This document shows positions 44,024-57,420 of a stretch of 64,000 nt of DNA, one piece after another (position 1 is the stretch's first letter; each line of letters starts with the position of its first letter). This DNA is from Trifolium pratense (lineage: Eukaryota > Streptophyta > Magnoliopsida > Fabales > Fabaceae). The notes below the pieces were generated by a model. It worked only from the letters and a program-made list of their open reading frames with translations, did no database searches and was not told where the DNA came from. The position numbers and the translations under genes are program-made. The stretch covers positions 39,358,409 to 39,422,408 of the forward strand of contig NC_060065.1 of the NCBI RefSeq assembly GCF_020283565.1. The letters run 5' to 3'.

Positions 44024-47000
44024 TGTTGGCGCAGCTGGAAGCTAGGCTTCGATCACTCTGATTCGATCACTTTGGCCTGCACAGGCCTAGCAAGCAAGCA
44101 AGGATACACGCGCGCGCTGCACTGTCACTCTGGCCACGCCAATGAGCACAGTTTCTGCAGGATCTACTATCCTTGTTGCTGCAACAATGGTGGATGAATG
44201 GAAAGAAAGAAAAGCACTTGTTTAACAGAGGAAGAAGAAGATGATTAGGGAAAAATAGAATCAGTTTTATTCATCCACAATGGGGAAAAGTAGTTGGATT
44301 ACAATCACTAATCATGAGCCATTTATTTATACTACTAGATCATCACATTAGTTGATGATTCTCTTAGGCCCTAACCAACTAACAACTTCCTAACTGACTC
44401 TAACACACTCTAACAACCTAGGTGAATCAAACCTAACTGATTCTAACAAACTACACTTAACAAACTAACTAACTTGCTTAAGAAGCAATTAGTTACACTT
44501 TCACTTTTGCTTAACTTGCACACCAATTCAGCTTGCACAATATGAATTAATCATTCTAGAAACTTCTTAGAATCAACACACCCCCTTAATTCATGTTGTC
44601 CACCGTCTCAATTCCCATTTCACTTCTCAACTTTTCAAATACCTGCACTGTTACAGCCTTGGTTAACAAGTCTGCAACCTGCTCATCACTTCTGCAGTGC
44701 ATTAGGGCCAAGTTACCATTGCTTACCTGCTCTCTTAAGTAATGGAACCTTAGCTCTATATGCTTGCTTCTTCCATGAGCAATAGGGTTCTTTGCAAGAT
44801 TGATAGCAGACACATTATCAATCTTCAAAGTCACTGTCTCACACTTGTTTTGACTGATCTCTTCAATTAGGTTTTTCAACCAAATAGCTTGACAAGTGCT
44901 GAGTGATGCTGCTATGTATTCAGCCTCACATGAGGATAAGGCCACTACAGGTTCCTTCTTTGAACACCATGATATTGGTGATCCACCATAGAAAAACATA
45001 TAACCAGCTGTTGATTTTCTATCTTCATAATCACCACACCAATTTGAATCTGTATAGCCCACTAGCTTGCATTCTTTGTCTCTGTCACTTGCAGGGAACA
45101 TAATACCATAGTTTATAGTCCCTTTCACATATCTAAGTATCCTTTTCACTGCAATCAAGTGTGAACCTTTAGGCCTTTCCATAAACCTGCTAGCAATCCC
45201 TACACTGTAAGCCAAGTCTGGCCTTGTATTGCACAAGTACCTCAGAGAACCAATCAGCTTTCTATAGAATGTAGGGTCTACATCCTCTTCTTCTGCACAC
45301 TTAGTTAGCTGTGACCTTGGCTCAGCAGGTGACAATGCAACATTGCATTTGTCCATCTCAAACTTCTTCAGAATCTCTGATGCATATCTAGTCTGGTGCA
45401 TTAAGATTCCTTGCTCATTCCTCAGAAACTCAATGCCTAGAAAATATGTCATGAGGCCTAGATCTGTCATTTCAAACTCTTCCTTCAAGTTACCCTTGAA
45501 CTCACTAATATAAGATTCATTGCTTCCTGTGATAAGCAAATCATCTACATATAGACAAATTATAATGACTCCCTTTGCAGCATCTTTCTTGACATACACT
45601 CCATGTTCTGTGACACATTTCTTAAATCCTATTTCATTTAAGAACTTGTCAATCCTTTTGTTCCAAGCTCTTGGAGCTTGTTTCAGACCATAGAGCGCTT
45701 TCTTAAGCTTATACACCTTAAGCTCTTGACCTTTCACCTCATAACCAGGTGGCTGGGCAACATACACTTCCTCTTCTATAGGACCATTCAGAAAAGCTGA
45801 CTTCACATCCATTTGATACATTGGCCAATCATTTAGGTTAGCAAGAGCAGTTACTAACCTAATTGTTTCCATTCTAGTAACAGGTGCAAACACTTCATCA
45901 TAGTCAATACCTTCTTTCTGAAGAAATCCCTTTGCCACTAGTCTTGCTTTGTATCTGGTTATTTCACCCTTTGAGTTCACTTTCAGCTTGTAAACCCACT
46001 TCACATCTATTGCTTTCTTTCTCTGTGGAAGGTCCACCAGCTCCCATGTTTGATTGCTTTCAATCGAATCCAATTCTTCTTTCATAGCACCTCTCCACTT
46101 TTCACTCTGTAGAGCACTATGCACATCAATTGGTTCAGATTCAGCCATGAATGCTAAATGGATTAACTCACCATCATTGTTCACTTGACCATCTGAGTTC
46201 ATTTCACACTCTTGTAATCTTGCTGGTAGAACTCTAGGCCTGTTTGATCTTCTCACCTCAGGAACTGGTTGATTTACTTGTTCTTCACTAATCTCTTCAA
46301 TCATCACACTAGTTGACTTCTTTCTGTCATTAGTGTTCCAGTCCCATTCCTTGAGTTCATCAATTATTACATCTCTACTGATCACCACATTGTTGTTGAT
46401 TGGATCATAGAGTTTGTAACCTCCAGTTGAGTGATAACCAACCAATATCATCATTATTGACTTATCATCCAGCTTCTTCCTCAATTGATCTGGTGTGTGT
46501 TTGAAAACTAGTGAACCAAACACTCTCATATGATTCACATTTGGCTTGTGTCCTGACCAACATTCTTCTGGTGTGATACCCTTCAATCTCTTTGTAGGGC
46601 ACCTGTTCAATGTATAAGTAGCAGTAGAAACTGCTTCACCCCATAACTCCTTAGGTAAATGCTTTCCCTTCAACATACACCTCACCATATCCATTATTGT
46701 TCTATTTTTTCTTTCAGCAGTCCCATTTTGCTGTGGAGTATATGGTGGGACTATGTCATGCACAATGCCTTCATTGTCACAGAATTTTGCAAATTCATGT
46801 GATACATACTCTCCACCCCCATCTGTTCTTAGGTTTTTGAGCCTCTTACCACTTTGTCTTTCAACTGTAGCTTTAAATTTCTTAAAAATTTCAAACACAT
46901 CACTTTTCTTACCTATCGAGTAAGTCCATAGTTTTCTGCTAAAGTCATCTATGAAACTTACAAAGTACCTGTTACCTCCAATTGAGTTCACTTGCATTGG

Positions 47001-49226
47001 ACCACATACATCTGAATACACCACTTCAAGTACACTATTGGTTTTACTTGCTGCATGCTTGCTGAAGCTCCCTCTGTGTTGCTTCGACTGTACACACTCT
47101 TCACAATTCTCTTCAGGCACTTGCAGGCTTGGCAAGCCTGTCACCATCTTTGATTTTTGCAGCAAGCTGAGGTCCTTGAAATTCAAGTGCCCCATTCTAT
47201 AGTGCCATCTCCACTCTTCTCTGCTTGATGCAGTCATCAAGCACTTGTGATTCAGAACATTGAGCCCAATCTTGAATGTCCTATTCTTTGACATTTCAGT
47301 TTTTAACATCAAGTTACCTTTAGTGTTGTACACTTTCAGCAACCTATTCTCCATTACAATTCTGTAATCTTTCTCTAGCAATTGGCCTATACTGAGTAGA
47401 TTACATTTCATACCTGGTATGTACAATACACCAGAAATCACTGAACACTTGCCATCCTTTCTTTTGATTGTTACATCACCAATGGCTTGTACTGCAAGAC
47501 TGCTATTGTCTGCAAACTTGACATTGTGATTCTGAGTAGCCTTTAGGCTTGTGAACCAATCTTTCCTCCCTGTCATGTGTGTTGTACATCCAGTGTCAAG
47601 ATACCATTTCTCTTGAAGATCACTTTCATCTTTTGTAGTTACAAGAAACATAACTGAGCCTTCATCATCATCATCATTTCTAGCAATTTTGGCCTCAGCA
47701 TCACTTGATTCCTCTCTGAATTTACATTCATCTGCAAAATGACCATAATTTTGGCAATTATAGCATTGTATGTGTTTCTTATCAAACTTGCCTCTTCCAC
47801 CTCTGCCACCTCTTCCACCTCTACCACCTCCATTGTAACCACCTCTACCACCATTGAACTGTTTCTTCTGATTTCCACCTCCTTTGGTATCTTGATTCTC
47901 TTTTCCATTTCCATTCTGATAACTATCTTTTCCCTTATTGCCTTGCCATTTTCCCTTTCCTTTCTTATTCTTGTTACTCTGTTGAACTTGTAATGCTACC
48001 TCACCATTGGATTTATCAGAATTTCTCTGATTCATCCTTTGCTCATGTGCTTCTAAGGACCCTTGCAGTTCCTCAACCTTGATAGTGTCAAGATCCTTAG
48101 ACTCTTCTATTGCAACTACCACATAGTCAAACTTAGGAGTTAAAGATCTCAGTATCTTTTCAACTCTCATTGTACCAGACACAATTTCACCACATGCTTT
48201 CATTTCATTAACTAATTTTGCAATCTTTGTAAAGAATTCACTTACAGTTTCTTTTTCTTCCATTTGTAGCTGTGCAAACTTGCTTCTTAGGGTTTGTAGC
48301 TTCACTTTCTTCACCTTCTGATCTCCAGCATAAGCTGTAGCCAAAATATCCCAAGCTTGCTTGGCTGATTCACAATCTCCAACCTTTTCAAAGATATCAG
48401 GGCTTACACTTTGATTTATTATGAATAATGCCTTGTAATCTTTCTTCTTCAATTCTTTGTGTTGTTTTCTTTGAACCTCTGTTGCACCTTCTGAAAGTGA
48501 TTCCACACCATTAATCACTTGATCCATCACATCTTGATAATTGAACAAGACTTTCATCTGTTTGCTCCAATTATCATAATTCTTTCCATCCAAGACTGGA
48601 AGATTCGCAGGGAATTGACCATTGTTAAAGGTTGTCATGGTTAAAGCACCAACCAGGCTCTTGATGCCAGATGTTGGCGCAGCTGGAAGCTAGGCTTCGA
48701 TCACTCTGATTCGATCACTTTGGCCTGCACAGGCCTAGCAAGCAAGCAAGGATACACGCGCGCGCTGCACTGTCACTCTGGCCACGCCAATGAGCACAGT
48801 TTCTGCAGGATCTACTATCCTTGTTGCTGCAACAATGGTGGATGAATGGAAAGAAAGAAAAGCACTTGTTTAACAGAGGAAGAAGAAGATGATTAGGGAA
48901 AAATAGAATCAGTTTTATTCATCCACAATGGGGAAAAGTAGTTGGATTACAATCACTAATCATGAGCCATTTATTTATACTACTAGATCATCACATTAGT
49001 TGATGATTCTCTTAGACCCTAACCAACTAACAACTTCCTAACTGACTCTAACACACTCTAACAACCTAGGTGAATCAAACCTAACTGATTCTAACAAACT
49101 ACACTTAACAAACTAACTAACTTGCTTAAGAAGCAATTAGTTACACTTTCACTTTTGCTTAACTTGCACACCAATTCAGCTTGCACAATATGAATTAATC
49201 ATTCTAGAAACTTCTTAGAATCAACA
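44024..49226 (-). mobile_element. Young full-length Copia LTR retrotransposon
   Basis: LTRs of 555 bp lie at 44024-44578 (3') and 48672-49226 (5'). They start tgttggcgcagc and end agaatcaaca in plus orientation. On the minus strand the polypurine tract taagggggtg abuts the 3' LTR, and a tRNA-Met-like primer site (tggcatcaagagcc) follows the 5' LTR. I see a single clear difference between the LTRs (ggccct / gaccct), so insertion is very recent. A TATA-like tataaataa lies inside the LTR. The left flank is atcat, but the right flank continues into a second element fragment instead of a target duplication, so this is a tandem arrangement. Confidence 0.93.
44586..48638 (-). CDS. Copia Gag-Pol polyprotein, 1350 aa, intact
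   Basis: One open frame. In order: gag of UBN2 type ([17 protein letters not shown]), CCHC knuckle [14 protein letters not shown] (~294-307), aspartic protease [13 protein letters not shown] (~345), and integrase with an HHCC head ([12 protein letters not shown]) and core ([18 protein letters not shown]). Reverse transcriptase follows with the [10 protein letters not shown] catalytic box (~1026), then RNase H with [19 protein letters not shown] (~1191) and [10 protein letters not shown]. Gene order protease-integrase-RT-RNase H defines Ty1/copia. No stop or frameshift is seen, so the copy may be able to transpose and could supply enzymes to non-autonomous relatives. Confidence 0.95.
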   Translation of the reverse strand: MTTFNNGQFPANLPVLDGKNYDNWSKQMKVLFNYQDVMDQVINGVESLSEGATEVQRKQHKELKKKDYKALFIINQSVSPDIFEKVGDCESAKQAWDILATAYAGDQKVKKVKLQTLRSKFAQLQMEEKETVSEFFTKIAKLVNEMKACGEIVSGTMRVEKILRSLTPKFDYVVVAIEESKDLDTIKVEELQGSLEAHEQRMNQRNSDKSNGEVALQVQQSNKNKKGKGKWQGNKGKDSYQNGNGKENQDTKGGGNQKKQFNGGRGGYNGGGRGGRGGRGGRGKFDKKHIQCYNCQNYGHFADECKFREESSDAEAKIARNDDDDEGSVMFLVTTKDESDLQEKWYLDTGCTTHMTGRKDWFTSLKATQNHNVKFADNSSLAVQAIGDVTIKRKDGKCSVISGVLYIPGMKCNLLSIGQLLEKDYRIVMENRLLKVYNTKGNLMLKTEMSKNRTFKIGLNVLNHKCLMTASSREEWRWHYRMGHLNFKDLSLLQKSKMVTGLPSLQVPEENCEECVQSKQHRGSFSKHAASKTNSVLEVVYSDVCGPMQVNSIGGNRYFVSFIDDFSRKLWTYSIGKKSDVFEIFKKFKATVERQSGKRLKNLRTDGGGEYVSHEFAKFCDNEGIVHDIVPPYTPQQNGTAERKNRTIMDMVRCMLKGKHLPKELWGEAVSTATYTLNRCPTKRLKGITPEECWSGHKPNVNHMRVFGSLVFKHTPDQLRKKLDDKSIMMILVGYHSTGGYKLYDPINNNVVISRDVIIDELKEWDWNTNDRKKSTSVMIEEISEEQVNQPVPEVRRSNRPRVLPARLQECEMNSDGQVNNDGELIHLAFMAESEPIDVHSALQSEKWRGAMKEELDSIESNQTWELVDLPQRKKAIDVKWVYKLKVNSKGEITRYKARLVAKGFLQKEGIDYDEVFAPVTRMETIRLVTALANLNDWPMYQMDVKSAFLNGPIEEEVYVAQPPGYEVKGQELKVYKLKKALYGLKQAPRAWNKRIDKFLNEIGFKKCVTEHGVYVKKDAAKGVIIICLYVDDLLITGSNESYISEFKGNLKEEFEMTDLGLMTYFLGIEFLRNEQGILMHQTRYASEILKKFEMDKCNVALSPAEPRSQLTKCAEEEDVDPTFYRKLIGSLRYLCNTRPDLAYSVGIASRFMERPKGSHLIAVKRILRYVKGTINYGIMFPASDRDKECKLVGYTDSNWCGDYEDRKSTAGYMFFYGGSPISWCSKKEPVVALSSCEAEYIAASLSTCQAIWLKNLIEEISQNKCETVTLKIDNVSAINLAKNPIAHGRSKHIELRFHYLREQVSNGNLALMHCRSDEQVADLLTKAVTVQVFEKLRSEMGIETVDNMN

Positions 49227-49388
49227 CACCCCCTTAATTCATGTTGTCCACTGTCTCAATTCCCATTTCACTTCTCAACTTTTCAAATACCTGCACTGTT
49301 ACAGCCTTGGTTAACAAGTCTGCAACCTGCTCATCACTTCTGCAGTGCATTAGGGCCAAGTTACCATTGCTTACCTGCTCTCTTAATT
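49227..49388 (-). pseudogene. Remnant of a second Copia element sharing the 5' LTR
   Basis: Beyond the 5' LTR the sequence repeats the last ~160 bp of the same polyprotein frame plus polypurine tract (matching 44579-44740 with one difference, ccact / ccacc). It stops at ctctcttaa, after which unrelated DNA begins. This LTR therefore once served as the 3' LTR of a neighbouring copy. Confidence 0.85.
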
Positions 49389-50841
49389 AACAATTGGTGA
49401 CTACTTAAATTTTATGTCTATGAGGTAGGAAAATATTTATCAAAGTAAAAGAATTGTCAAAAAATTATCAAAGTAAGATATGGTGCTGTTCAGTAGTAAA
49501 AGAATTATAACTCACTGTTTTGATTTTCTCCATTTCTAGAAAGTTTTTTTGAAATGCTTCGAACACTAGTTTACAAGTTGGTTTTTGGAGAGGAGATGCA
49601 GATGGAGTTTATTTTGTGAGACTGACAAAGTCAGTAAAATAAAACAAGGAAATCCTTTTGAAAAATCACCAACTTGGAACAATTCTTTGTCCTTAATTTG
49701 TGTACGAAGGAGAATGGAAATTTTGAATTTTATAGCCAAAATAGAAGTTATAACTAGTAGTTAGATATATTAATTCTAAGAGGAAGCTATAAATGAGGAA
49801 GAGAAAGAATATATTAATTCTATGACTAATTAAGTAATTCTTTAGACTTACTCTAACTCTTGGCCATTGATTTTAGGCAAATCAAAATTACATTAATTTA
49901 TCTTATTTATTTATTTATATAGAGTCATCTTTTGCCTTTATTTTTTTTTAGGTTGGTCATTTATCTTTATAAATGTGCACAAAATATTCACTTATTTTGT
50001 TATTTGTAACATAGTTGTCCCTTATCTTATTGTTTTGCCACATATGTCTTTTATCTATATAAATGTATATGAATTAATCATTTATCTTATTCATTGACTA
50101 TGGGGTCAGGCAGGCGCGTTTCGCGCCGTGTTTCGTGCCTACCTGTGTCTAACTTGTGTAAAAAAAAAATGTCTTATGTTATGGTCAGGTTGTTAATAAA
50201 AGATTTTTTTTGTTAAAAAAATATGTGTCTTATGTTAAGATGAGTTTGTTAATAAAAAATTTTTGTTGTTACTAACAAAAATCAAGGGTATTGTTGGTAT
50301 TATGAAAAGTCTACACAAAAACTCATGTATCATCTTTACATATAGTATATATAGTATAGAATAGTATAGATAACATAACGAAGCGTTTGAAACATCAATA
50401 TGCACATCTGAAGGATTCAAAACATTTCATAAAACCATAAATTACGATAAATATTTATGTTGTTCATCCCCATCTTCATCACATTTATTATCTTAACTAA
50501 TTTATAACAAAATACACTCAAATATACTTCAAAGTTCTATGAATCAATTATTTGAAGTTCTTCTTCTAAACTCTAAAAATCGAAATTTTCAATTCTCATT
50601 AAACTCTAAATTTAACAATTTTTTTTTTAAGTTTAACGAATATTTCAAATTAAATTTGGCTTAACATTATTATTATTATTATTATTAACTAATGGTCATG
50701 ATTAATTACTAATATATACTCCAGGGTAAGGTTTTTTGCACCTTCTTTCTGCTAAAAAAACTACATCCTGTCTATCTCTACACCATCCCTCTGGTCCTTT
50801 TTCAAAATATATAAATTAAACTAATGATGGATTAAGGAACA
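49389..50841. other. Intergenic, no gene seen
   Basis: AT-rich. Contains a (TTA)n microsatellite at 50666-50688 and a gggcgcgttt/gcgccgtgtttcg word near 50110. The frame at 50235-50420 is not recognised. Confidence 0.4.
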
Positions 50842-51097
50842 CTCCCTCTGGTCCTTTTTATAAGGAATACTTTGAAAAAAATCACACAGACCAATTAAAC
50901 ACATTATAAATGATTATTTTCATTTAATACTCTTAAAAATTTAAATTTATTCTATATATACTCTTATTTAATCAATCTTAATCCAAATAACCTACTTATT
51001 TTTAAATTCTCTCTCATAATAAATAAGAGCATAAGTGAAATTAAACCTTTAAAACATTTGAAAATTGATTAAAGTTTCTTATAAAAATAACATTTTT
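50842..51097. repeat. Stowaway-type MITE, 3' end lost
   Basis: Starts ctccctctggtcctttttat and follows the copy at 31663-31955 closely for about 250 bp. The expected right terminus is missing, replaced by a T-run and unrelated DNA. Confidence 0.65.
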
Positions 51098-51960
51098 TTT
51101 AAGAGGAATGAATGAATATTATTATATTTTGGTGAAAAGAAAGAATATAAATGTGTTGATTTTTGTTGTTAAATTAAAAGTAAAATATATGAATATTATT
51201 ACGTATTAATAATCTTTTTCTTGTTTCTTTAGAAAGAAGACAAACAAATTTCAAGTAATTAAAATAATTTTTTTTACAAGAATCACTATTTTTTTTAAAA
51301 AAATTATTATCCAAAATCCCCGAATATCATACTATCCGCCCCCACGAAGAGGATATGACTATGATATTTAACCAAAGGAGAGGACACGGATATCATACTA
51401 TCCGTCCCCACGAATATCATACCGTCCCCCCCACGGATATCCACTTACATCCCTTACTTCCTTATTAAGTTCTGCCATTGTTGCCTCGAGAATAGGTTTG
51501 CTTTTCTTTTAAGAATTATTTTCTTTTATTTAAGAGTAGTAGGGTTAGAATAATTTATTGTGTGTTGATTTCAGATACAGGGAAATAACACAATAGGTAG
51601 ATCTGAAATGCAGTTTCATTTTTAACTGCAATATTTGCAGGTAAGTTGCGGGGGAGAATCATGGTAAGATTCATTTTGTACCATTTTGTGTTAGTTTTGA
51701 AACAAAGGGGTCAACAACCCACAAGTCAACTAGCTTGTAAATCCAAGGCCCACGGTTTCAACTGTGTAATGGTGTTTCAACGATGATGGGAAAATAAGTA
51801 CAAATAATGAAATGGCCACAAAAGTGGGGGAGAATCATGGCAAGATTCATGGTCCTAATGGTAATGATTTTACATAATTCTAACTAATGCATGAGAAAAA
51901 GTGTCATGCAACTGTTGTTATAGGTGATGGTGACAATGTGCCGAGTCTCAAATAAATTCA
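51098..51960. other. Intergenic, degenerate short repeats
   Basis: 51310-51450 has three imperfect copies of a (ga)tatcatactatccg(t/c)ccccacg(aa) word. The rest is AT-rich with no recognised gene. Confidence 0.4.
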
Positions 51961-51962
51961 AC

Positions 51963-53470
51963 AATTTTCTATGTACAAAAAATTAAGAAAGAAACTCCTT
52001 TTCCCACTGGCATTGAGATGACAAAATACTAGACATCGAGTTCACACCAGAATATGTTGGGAATGCTTTGCAGTATTTAGAATTCTGTAGTGTATTTGAA
52101 AAGGTATGCCTTTATTATGAATATTAAATCTCGTCAAAAAAATAAATAAAGATGAAAGTTCTCAAAACAATGTTCTGTTTAAACTTGAAATACTTACATT
52201 GTGCCTAGAACTTCATCGTAGATAAAGTATAGAAGGATAAGCTTTTTCGACAAGTCCAAATCATAATATCCACTAGTGCCTTTTGTAAGCCAATCCATGA
52301 AAATTCTTTTACTACAAGGTCAGATTTAGTAATTAATACCTCCAAAACTTTCAACCATGAATTTTTTTCATTACTTGTAGTTATGGGTGAAGACCTACAC
52401 CAAAGTGATCGAATAAGAAAGTTTATTTCAAGCATACTATAAAAAATAAATTCATCTCACTCTTAAAAAAATGAAATAAGAAATAAAAAGTCAAATGAAA
52501 TAAACTCACTCAATTTCTGAATCGGATACTATCAAATTTAATAGCTTGATTTGGAACTAAACCACTAAGGTGTTTTGTCCACGTCGCAAATTCTACTTTC
52601 ACGTCATTGCCCTTAAAATAGCTTCCACTTCTCCTTTATTGATATCAAGATCCTAATTATACATGATATTAATAAAATGAAGAATAGTCTTAATTTTATA
52701 TCATGACTATTATTAATTTGATCTTAGACTCCAACAAGAAGTTAAGTTAGACCCATACTAAACCAAACCTATGTATATTTAATCTCTTGATATCAATAGA
52801 GGAGAAGCGTGAGCTATTTTAAGGGCATTGACATATAAGCAGAATTGACGACGTGAACACAACACCTTAGTAGTTGAGTTCCAAATCAAAAGCTGTTAAA
52901 TTTGGTAGTACCCGATTCATAAATTGAGTGACTTTATCTCATTTGATTTTTTATTTCTGATTTCATTTTTTAAGGGTGAAAGGAATTTATTTTTTATAGT
53001 ATGCATAAAATAAAATGTCTTATTTTGGATCACTTTGGTGAAGGTATTCACCCATAACTGCGAGTAATGAAAAAAATTCGTTGTTGAAAACTTCGGAGGT
53101 ATTAATTACTACATCTGATCTTGTACTAAAAGAATTTATGTGAATTGGCTTAAAAAAGACATTAGTGGATATTACGATTTGGACATGTCGAAAAAGCTCA
53201 TCCTTCTAAACTTTATCTGCGATGAAGCTCAGGGCACAACATAAGTATTTCAAGTTTAAACAGAACGTTGTTTTGAGAACTTTCTGTTACTTTATTTATT
53301 TTTGTACGAGATTTAATATTCATAATAAAGGCATCCTTTTCAAATATCTACAAGAATTCTAAAAACTACAAAAAGCATTTCCAACATCTTGTGCGAACTT
53401 GATTTTTTGTATTTTTGTCATCTCAATGCCCGTGGAAAAAGGAATTTCTTTCATAATTTTTGTACATGAA
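51963..53470. repeat. ~1.5 kb inverted duplication of CDCA7-like gene fragments
   Basis: Arms of about 690 bp (51963-52653 and 52784-53470) are reverse complements at roughly 85% identity by eye, around a ~130-bp loop. Each arm holds two exon-like fragments. One reads NALQYLEFCSVFEK followed by a GT donor (plus strand near 52055-52096; decayed on the minus strand near 53350). The other reads NSWLKVLEVLITKSDLVVKEF and, with shifts, a YDLDLSKK-like segment (minus strand near 52205-52390; plus strand near 53090-53230). These match, from memory, the C-terminal DDT-like region of plant CDCA7/zf-4CXXC_R1 proteins. Within each arm the two fragments point toward each other, so an inversion preceded or accompanied the duplication. 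All frames are broken. Confidence 0.7.
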
Positions 53471-54694
53471 AAACAATTGGATTTATTTGTTTCCATTTCA
53501 TCATTTGCTCTTATTAACTTGTTACATTTGCTTTTATCGTCCAATTGTATTGTTATTTGTTGTTGTTTGTCATGGTGTGATAAAAAAATTATGTATAAAA
53601 AAGAAAAGTCTTATAATTTGTTTAATTTGTATTGCATCACTACTTACATTTTTAGCATCCAAACTTAATTTAATTTGGTTAAACAAACAAATTCAAGGAA
53701 AGCATAGAAAATATGGTTACACTTTATTTTCTAAGAGTTCAATGTTCTACTATCCATTCCCTAATCAACTATTAGTTGTTATCTCAATTAGTGTATACTC
53801 CTCAATAATATTTGGTTTTCAAATCTATTATTATTACTATTGATCAAGGTGCATTGCGAAAAACAGAAGCTAGAATATTCAACAGCAAATATGATTGATA
53901 TCCAAAATAGATCAAAAAGCAATAAGACACACAAGTACACACTTTCATCAGAGAACAACTCTTTATCCATAAGATAAACATTACCTTGATTATAGCTACA
54001 AGTATCTCTGATCCAATATTTCTGATTGGCTAACTCCATGAGCAACTCAACTATAATGATGATATAAGAGTCTCAACAATCTACAAGATAAAACCACCAT
54101 CAAAATAATTCAGTATTATGAAGTTTAGCAACCCACAAAATATGATTATCTAATAAAAAGCACAAAATGGAAATGATACATAACCTTCAGAACTTCACAT
54201 GGCAACATCTTCGAATATGGAGGCGTCATGGAGGAGGTTGATGAATCTTTAGCCGTAGATTTTCAATTTGGTATCTCAGATTGATTAAGGGTTTGGCAAT
54301 TCTCATATTGAATAAGAGTTTGAGATTTATCAGTCGATTGATAGTTTGCTTGAGCAAGAAAGGTTTGAGAGAAATGATCGATTGAGAGTGGGAGGGTTTA
54401 GGAGAAAGGGATTTCTTCTTTTCTTCTTATTTTGATACTTGATTCAATTACCAGTGAAGGGATTAGAGAGGAATATGATGAAAGGATTACGGAGGAACGA
54501 GATGAAGATGAGGGTTATGTTCACTAGAGAAAGTGAGAAAAATGGTTTTTTTTTTTATATATTGGAGAGAAAGGGTTTTGATTCAATTGAAAATTAACTT
54601 CACACAAAAGTTGCAATAAAAAAACACTGTCGCACTCAAAGTAAATTTAACTTCCATTCTTCCCAAATTGCATTAGAAAGAAGAATTTGGTAGT
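53471..54694. other. Intergenic, no gene seen
   Basis: Several AT-rich open stretches (53399-54045) have no recognised domain. 54190-54540 is purine-rich, with repeated gattgag/gagagaaa words. Confidence 0.4.
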
Positions 54695-55748
54695 AAGGTT
54701 GAGCATCGGGCGGGTTCAGACGGGTTCGGGCCCAAAAAAGTCGGGTGACATGAAACCGAACATCCATATTCTAGGCCCAATTCCGTCCAAATTTTGGTTC
54801 GGTTTTAATGGGTCTCGGTTTACATGGATCTCAGGTCAATCGGGTGGGTTGACTCGATTTTGAAACAAAGTACTTTTTTTAAGGAAGAAACCAAGATTTT
54901 TTCACGCAAATCATAAATAGAAAAAATATTGGAATGTTCAAGATCAGTGTAAAAAAGATAAGTGTTTAATTTTCAAATCTTTCTTTCTTCACTATTGCAG
55001 AAATACAAAAAAAATAAATGGAAAAAAAGTGAAAAAAGAAATAGTGTTAAGAAAAAGAGAAATAAAGAAGAACAAAAGATTCACTTAATTTCAGTGTTTT
55101 ACAGAAACAACAAACTCAATCAAAAAAGAAGAAGAGTGGTGGGTGATGAAACAAAATCGAAATCTATGGGTGTCAAGTTTTGATTTCGAAATCCATGGAC
55201 AAGAAGAAGAGAAGAACAAACGCTTTCGTATTTCACTTTTAGTATTAGGGAACATGTGATGCAACGATGATGATTAGTAATGTTGGAATAGACAATGAGG
55301 ATTAGAGAGATTGAGAGAGAATAGTATCAAAGCCTTGAGTTGCTGCATTACTGAGTTTGGTTTTGGAATAGGATGGCAGATGAGAGGCACAAAGACGAGG
55401 AGGGAGTAAGGAATGAGGTCATTGTTGCTCTGGCTGCGCTAAATGAAGGAAAGCAAAGGTAGATTTAGGGTTTGAGAGTTTATAGTTAGCTTATATACTA
55501 GGTTTTGATTGGATTTTGAGATTGGGCCTATTATTCTATTTGGGCTCAGTCAAGTGTATATTATTAGTTTGGTCGAGTTCGGCTAGGACAGTTTTTGTTT
55601 AGCTAAAACTGAGCCCGACCATTCACACCCATCTATAACTGTTTTTAGTCACCCGAAACCCGGTTCACCCGCATTGAACCGCCCAATTTGTTTTTTCTTC
55701 TCCCAGTTTTCACGGATTCGGGTGGGTCCGGTTTCTTTGCTCAGCCTT
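54695..55748. mobile_element. Non-autonomous hAT-type transposon, 1054 bp
   Basis: Short terminal inverted repeats aaggttgagca / tgctcagcctt and subterminal gggttcgggccc-like and ggttcacccg-like words. The flanks are identical: atttggtagt at 54685-54694 and 55749-55758, i.e. an 8-bp hAT duplication plus two chance bases. No transposase frame is present; the lysine-rich frame at 54962 has no homology. Confidence 0.75.
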
Positions 55749-55984
55749 ATTTGGTAGTATGTGCGAGGTCATAGGTTCAAACTTTATTGGCTTCAATGTA
55801 ACCAAGTAAAAAATTAGGGAAATATAAACACAATCATACACAATTTGATGCACAATTTTTAATCCATTCCAAAAACATGACAATCCACTTTCATAATTCA
55901 CAATTGAAAATAAAGTTCTAAGTCATATAATATTGTAATAAGATCATACTTGTTGGAATCATAATTGTGGTTATTATGTGGAAT

Positions 55985-56376
55985 CAGGACCGACCTTGAG
56001 GCAGGGAAACCAGGCCCACAACCCAAGGCCTCAAACTTTTATTATTTCTTTGAAAATAAAGAATTAATTTCTAAAATTAAGTTGCAATTTTTATTAAAAT
56101 CACTATCAATATTTAATGATATTATAGCTTGAAGGTGTATTTTTTAAAATTACCGTAGAAGGTGTATTTTATTATTAATGATTATAATATGACCATTTTT
56201 TATATTAGTGGTGTTATTTACATTTTAAAAAAATAATTATTAATGTTTATTTTGATGTTGTTGATACTATTTAAAATTGAAATATATTATGTTCTTTTTA
56301 AATAAAAAATTGTATTTTTATCGGGCGTCCATTTTTATTGTTTGTCCCAGGCTCCCAAAATCTCGGGACCGGCCCT
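55985..56376. mobile_element. hAT-type MITE, 392 bp
   Basis: Ends caggaccgaccttgagg and gggaccggccctg are inverted repeats of the CAGGGCCGG hAT class. Flanks tgtggaat (55977-55984) and tgtggaaa (56377-56384) match at 7 of 8 bases. Confidence 0.75.
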
Positions 56377-56589
56377 GTGTGGAAATCATGAGAGACAGAA
56401 GATCATGAGAGACAGTGAGCATTAAAAAAACCACCATCGCACTCGATATTTTGGAACACTCTAAAGTAAATTTAATTTTCCATTCTTCCAAACATGCATT
56501 AAAAAGAAGCCCCTTGTTTTCTACATGGTTGACAAGTCGACACTGTTATAAGAGGTAAGAGTGAGATGTCCATCTATATCCTTGTGGGT

Positions 56590-57420
56590 TGAGTTTCTTT
56601 ATGGTCAGGCAACGAGGTTGTACTTTGGGGATGAACATATTATGGTGGCCACTAGAGTCCAATAAGGTGACCCATTGGGACCACTCATTTCTCTTGTGCT
56701 ACACCCTCTCATTCATAAGATATGAGTCGACAACTGCAAGCTTCTTCTTCATGTTTGGTTTCTTGATGGTGAAACTATCATAGGGGATTTAGAGGAAGTG
56801 GCTAAATCCCATGATATCATTAGAGAGACAGGTTCAAGATTGATGCTTCATTTGAATATTCGTAAAACAAAGATTTTTTGACCTTCTTGGGATGGAAACA
56901 AACTTTATAAAGGGTTGTTCCCTTCAGACATTGGGAGGTCATTGTCGGGGGTGAAATTGCTCAAATGGGTTATTAGTCGAGATAGAGGATTTATTGAGGA
57001 GGTGGCCATGAAAAGAGCTATTAGGGCTGTCGAGTTAATGCATATCTTCTTCCTCAGTCAAGAGATCCACAAAGTGAGCTTCTTCTACTTCGCTCATGCA
57101 TGGGTATTGCAAAACTTTTTTTCGGCCTAAGAACGTGTCAACCAATTTACATGGAGGAGACATGTGTTTTGTTTGATAAAAAGTTGTGAGCGGTTGTTGA
57201 AGACATTGAGGTTGCGAGAGGTCCGTTCTTTGGAGACCTACAATGGAGGATTGCTTCTTTACCCTTTATGTTTGGAGGTTAACTTTGTATTCAGCAGTAG
57301 AAGCCACCTCATTTGCCTTTGTGGCTTCCAGGGCCCAATCTTGAGTTTTGCAATATCATATATTGTGAGACAGCGGAGTATGTGAAATGGACTATGATTT
57401 TGATAATGCTTTGGACGGTC
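56590..57420 (+). pseudogene. Reverse-transcriptase-like pseudogene
   Basis: Plus-strand frames, with stops and shifts, give a VQ*GDPLGPL-like RT block (~56660), then CKLLLHVWFLDGETIIGDL and EEVAKSHDIIRETGSRL. These are followed by LHLNIRKTKIF, WDGNKLYKGLFPSDIG and further blocks ending near 57400. This matches the non-LTR type RT family common in legume and Asteraceae genomes, as I remember it. The catalytic YxDD-like position reads FLDG. Multiple lesions make it non-functional; no tail or target duplication is identified. Confidence 0.7.

Noticed and set aside
47739..47993. Frames overlapping the glycine/lysine-rich part of the Copia polyprotein
   Set aside because: Low-complexity antisense and frame-shifted shadows of the gag linker; the 1350-codon frame explains the DNA.
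53399..54045. Several long AT-rich frames after the inverted repeat
   Set aside because: Compositions typical of random AT-rich DNA (F, I, Y, C rich) with no domains; partly the arm of the inverted repeat.
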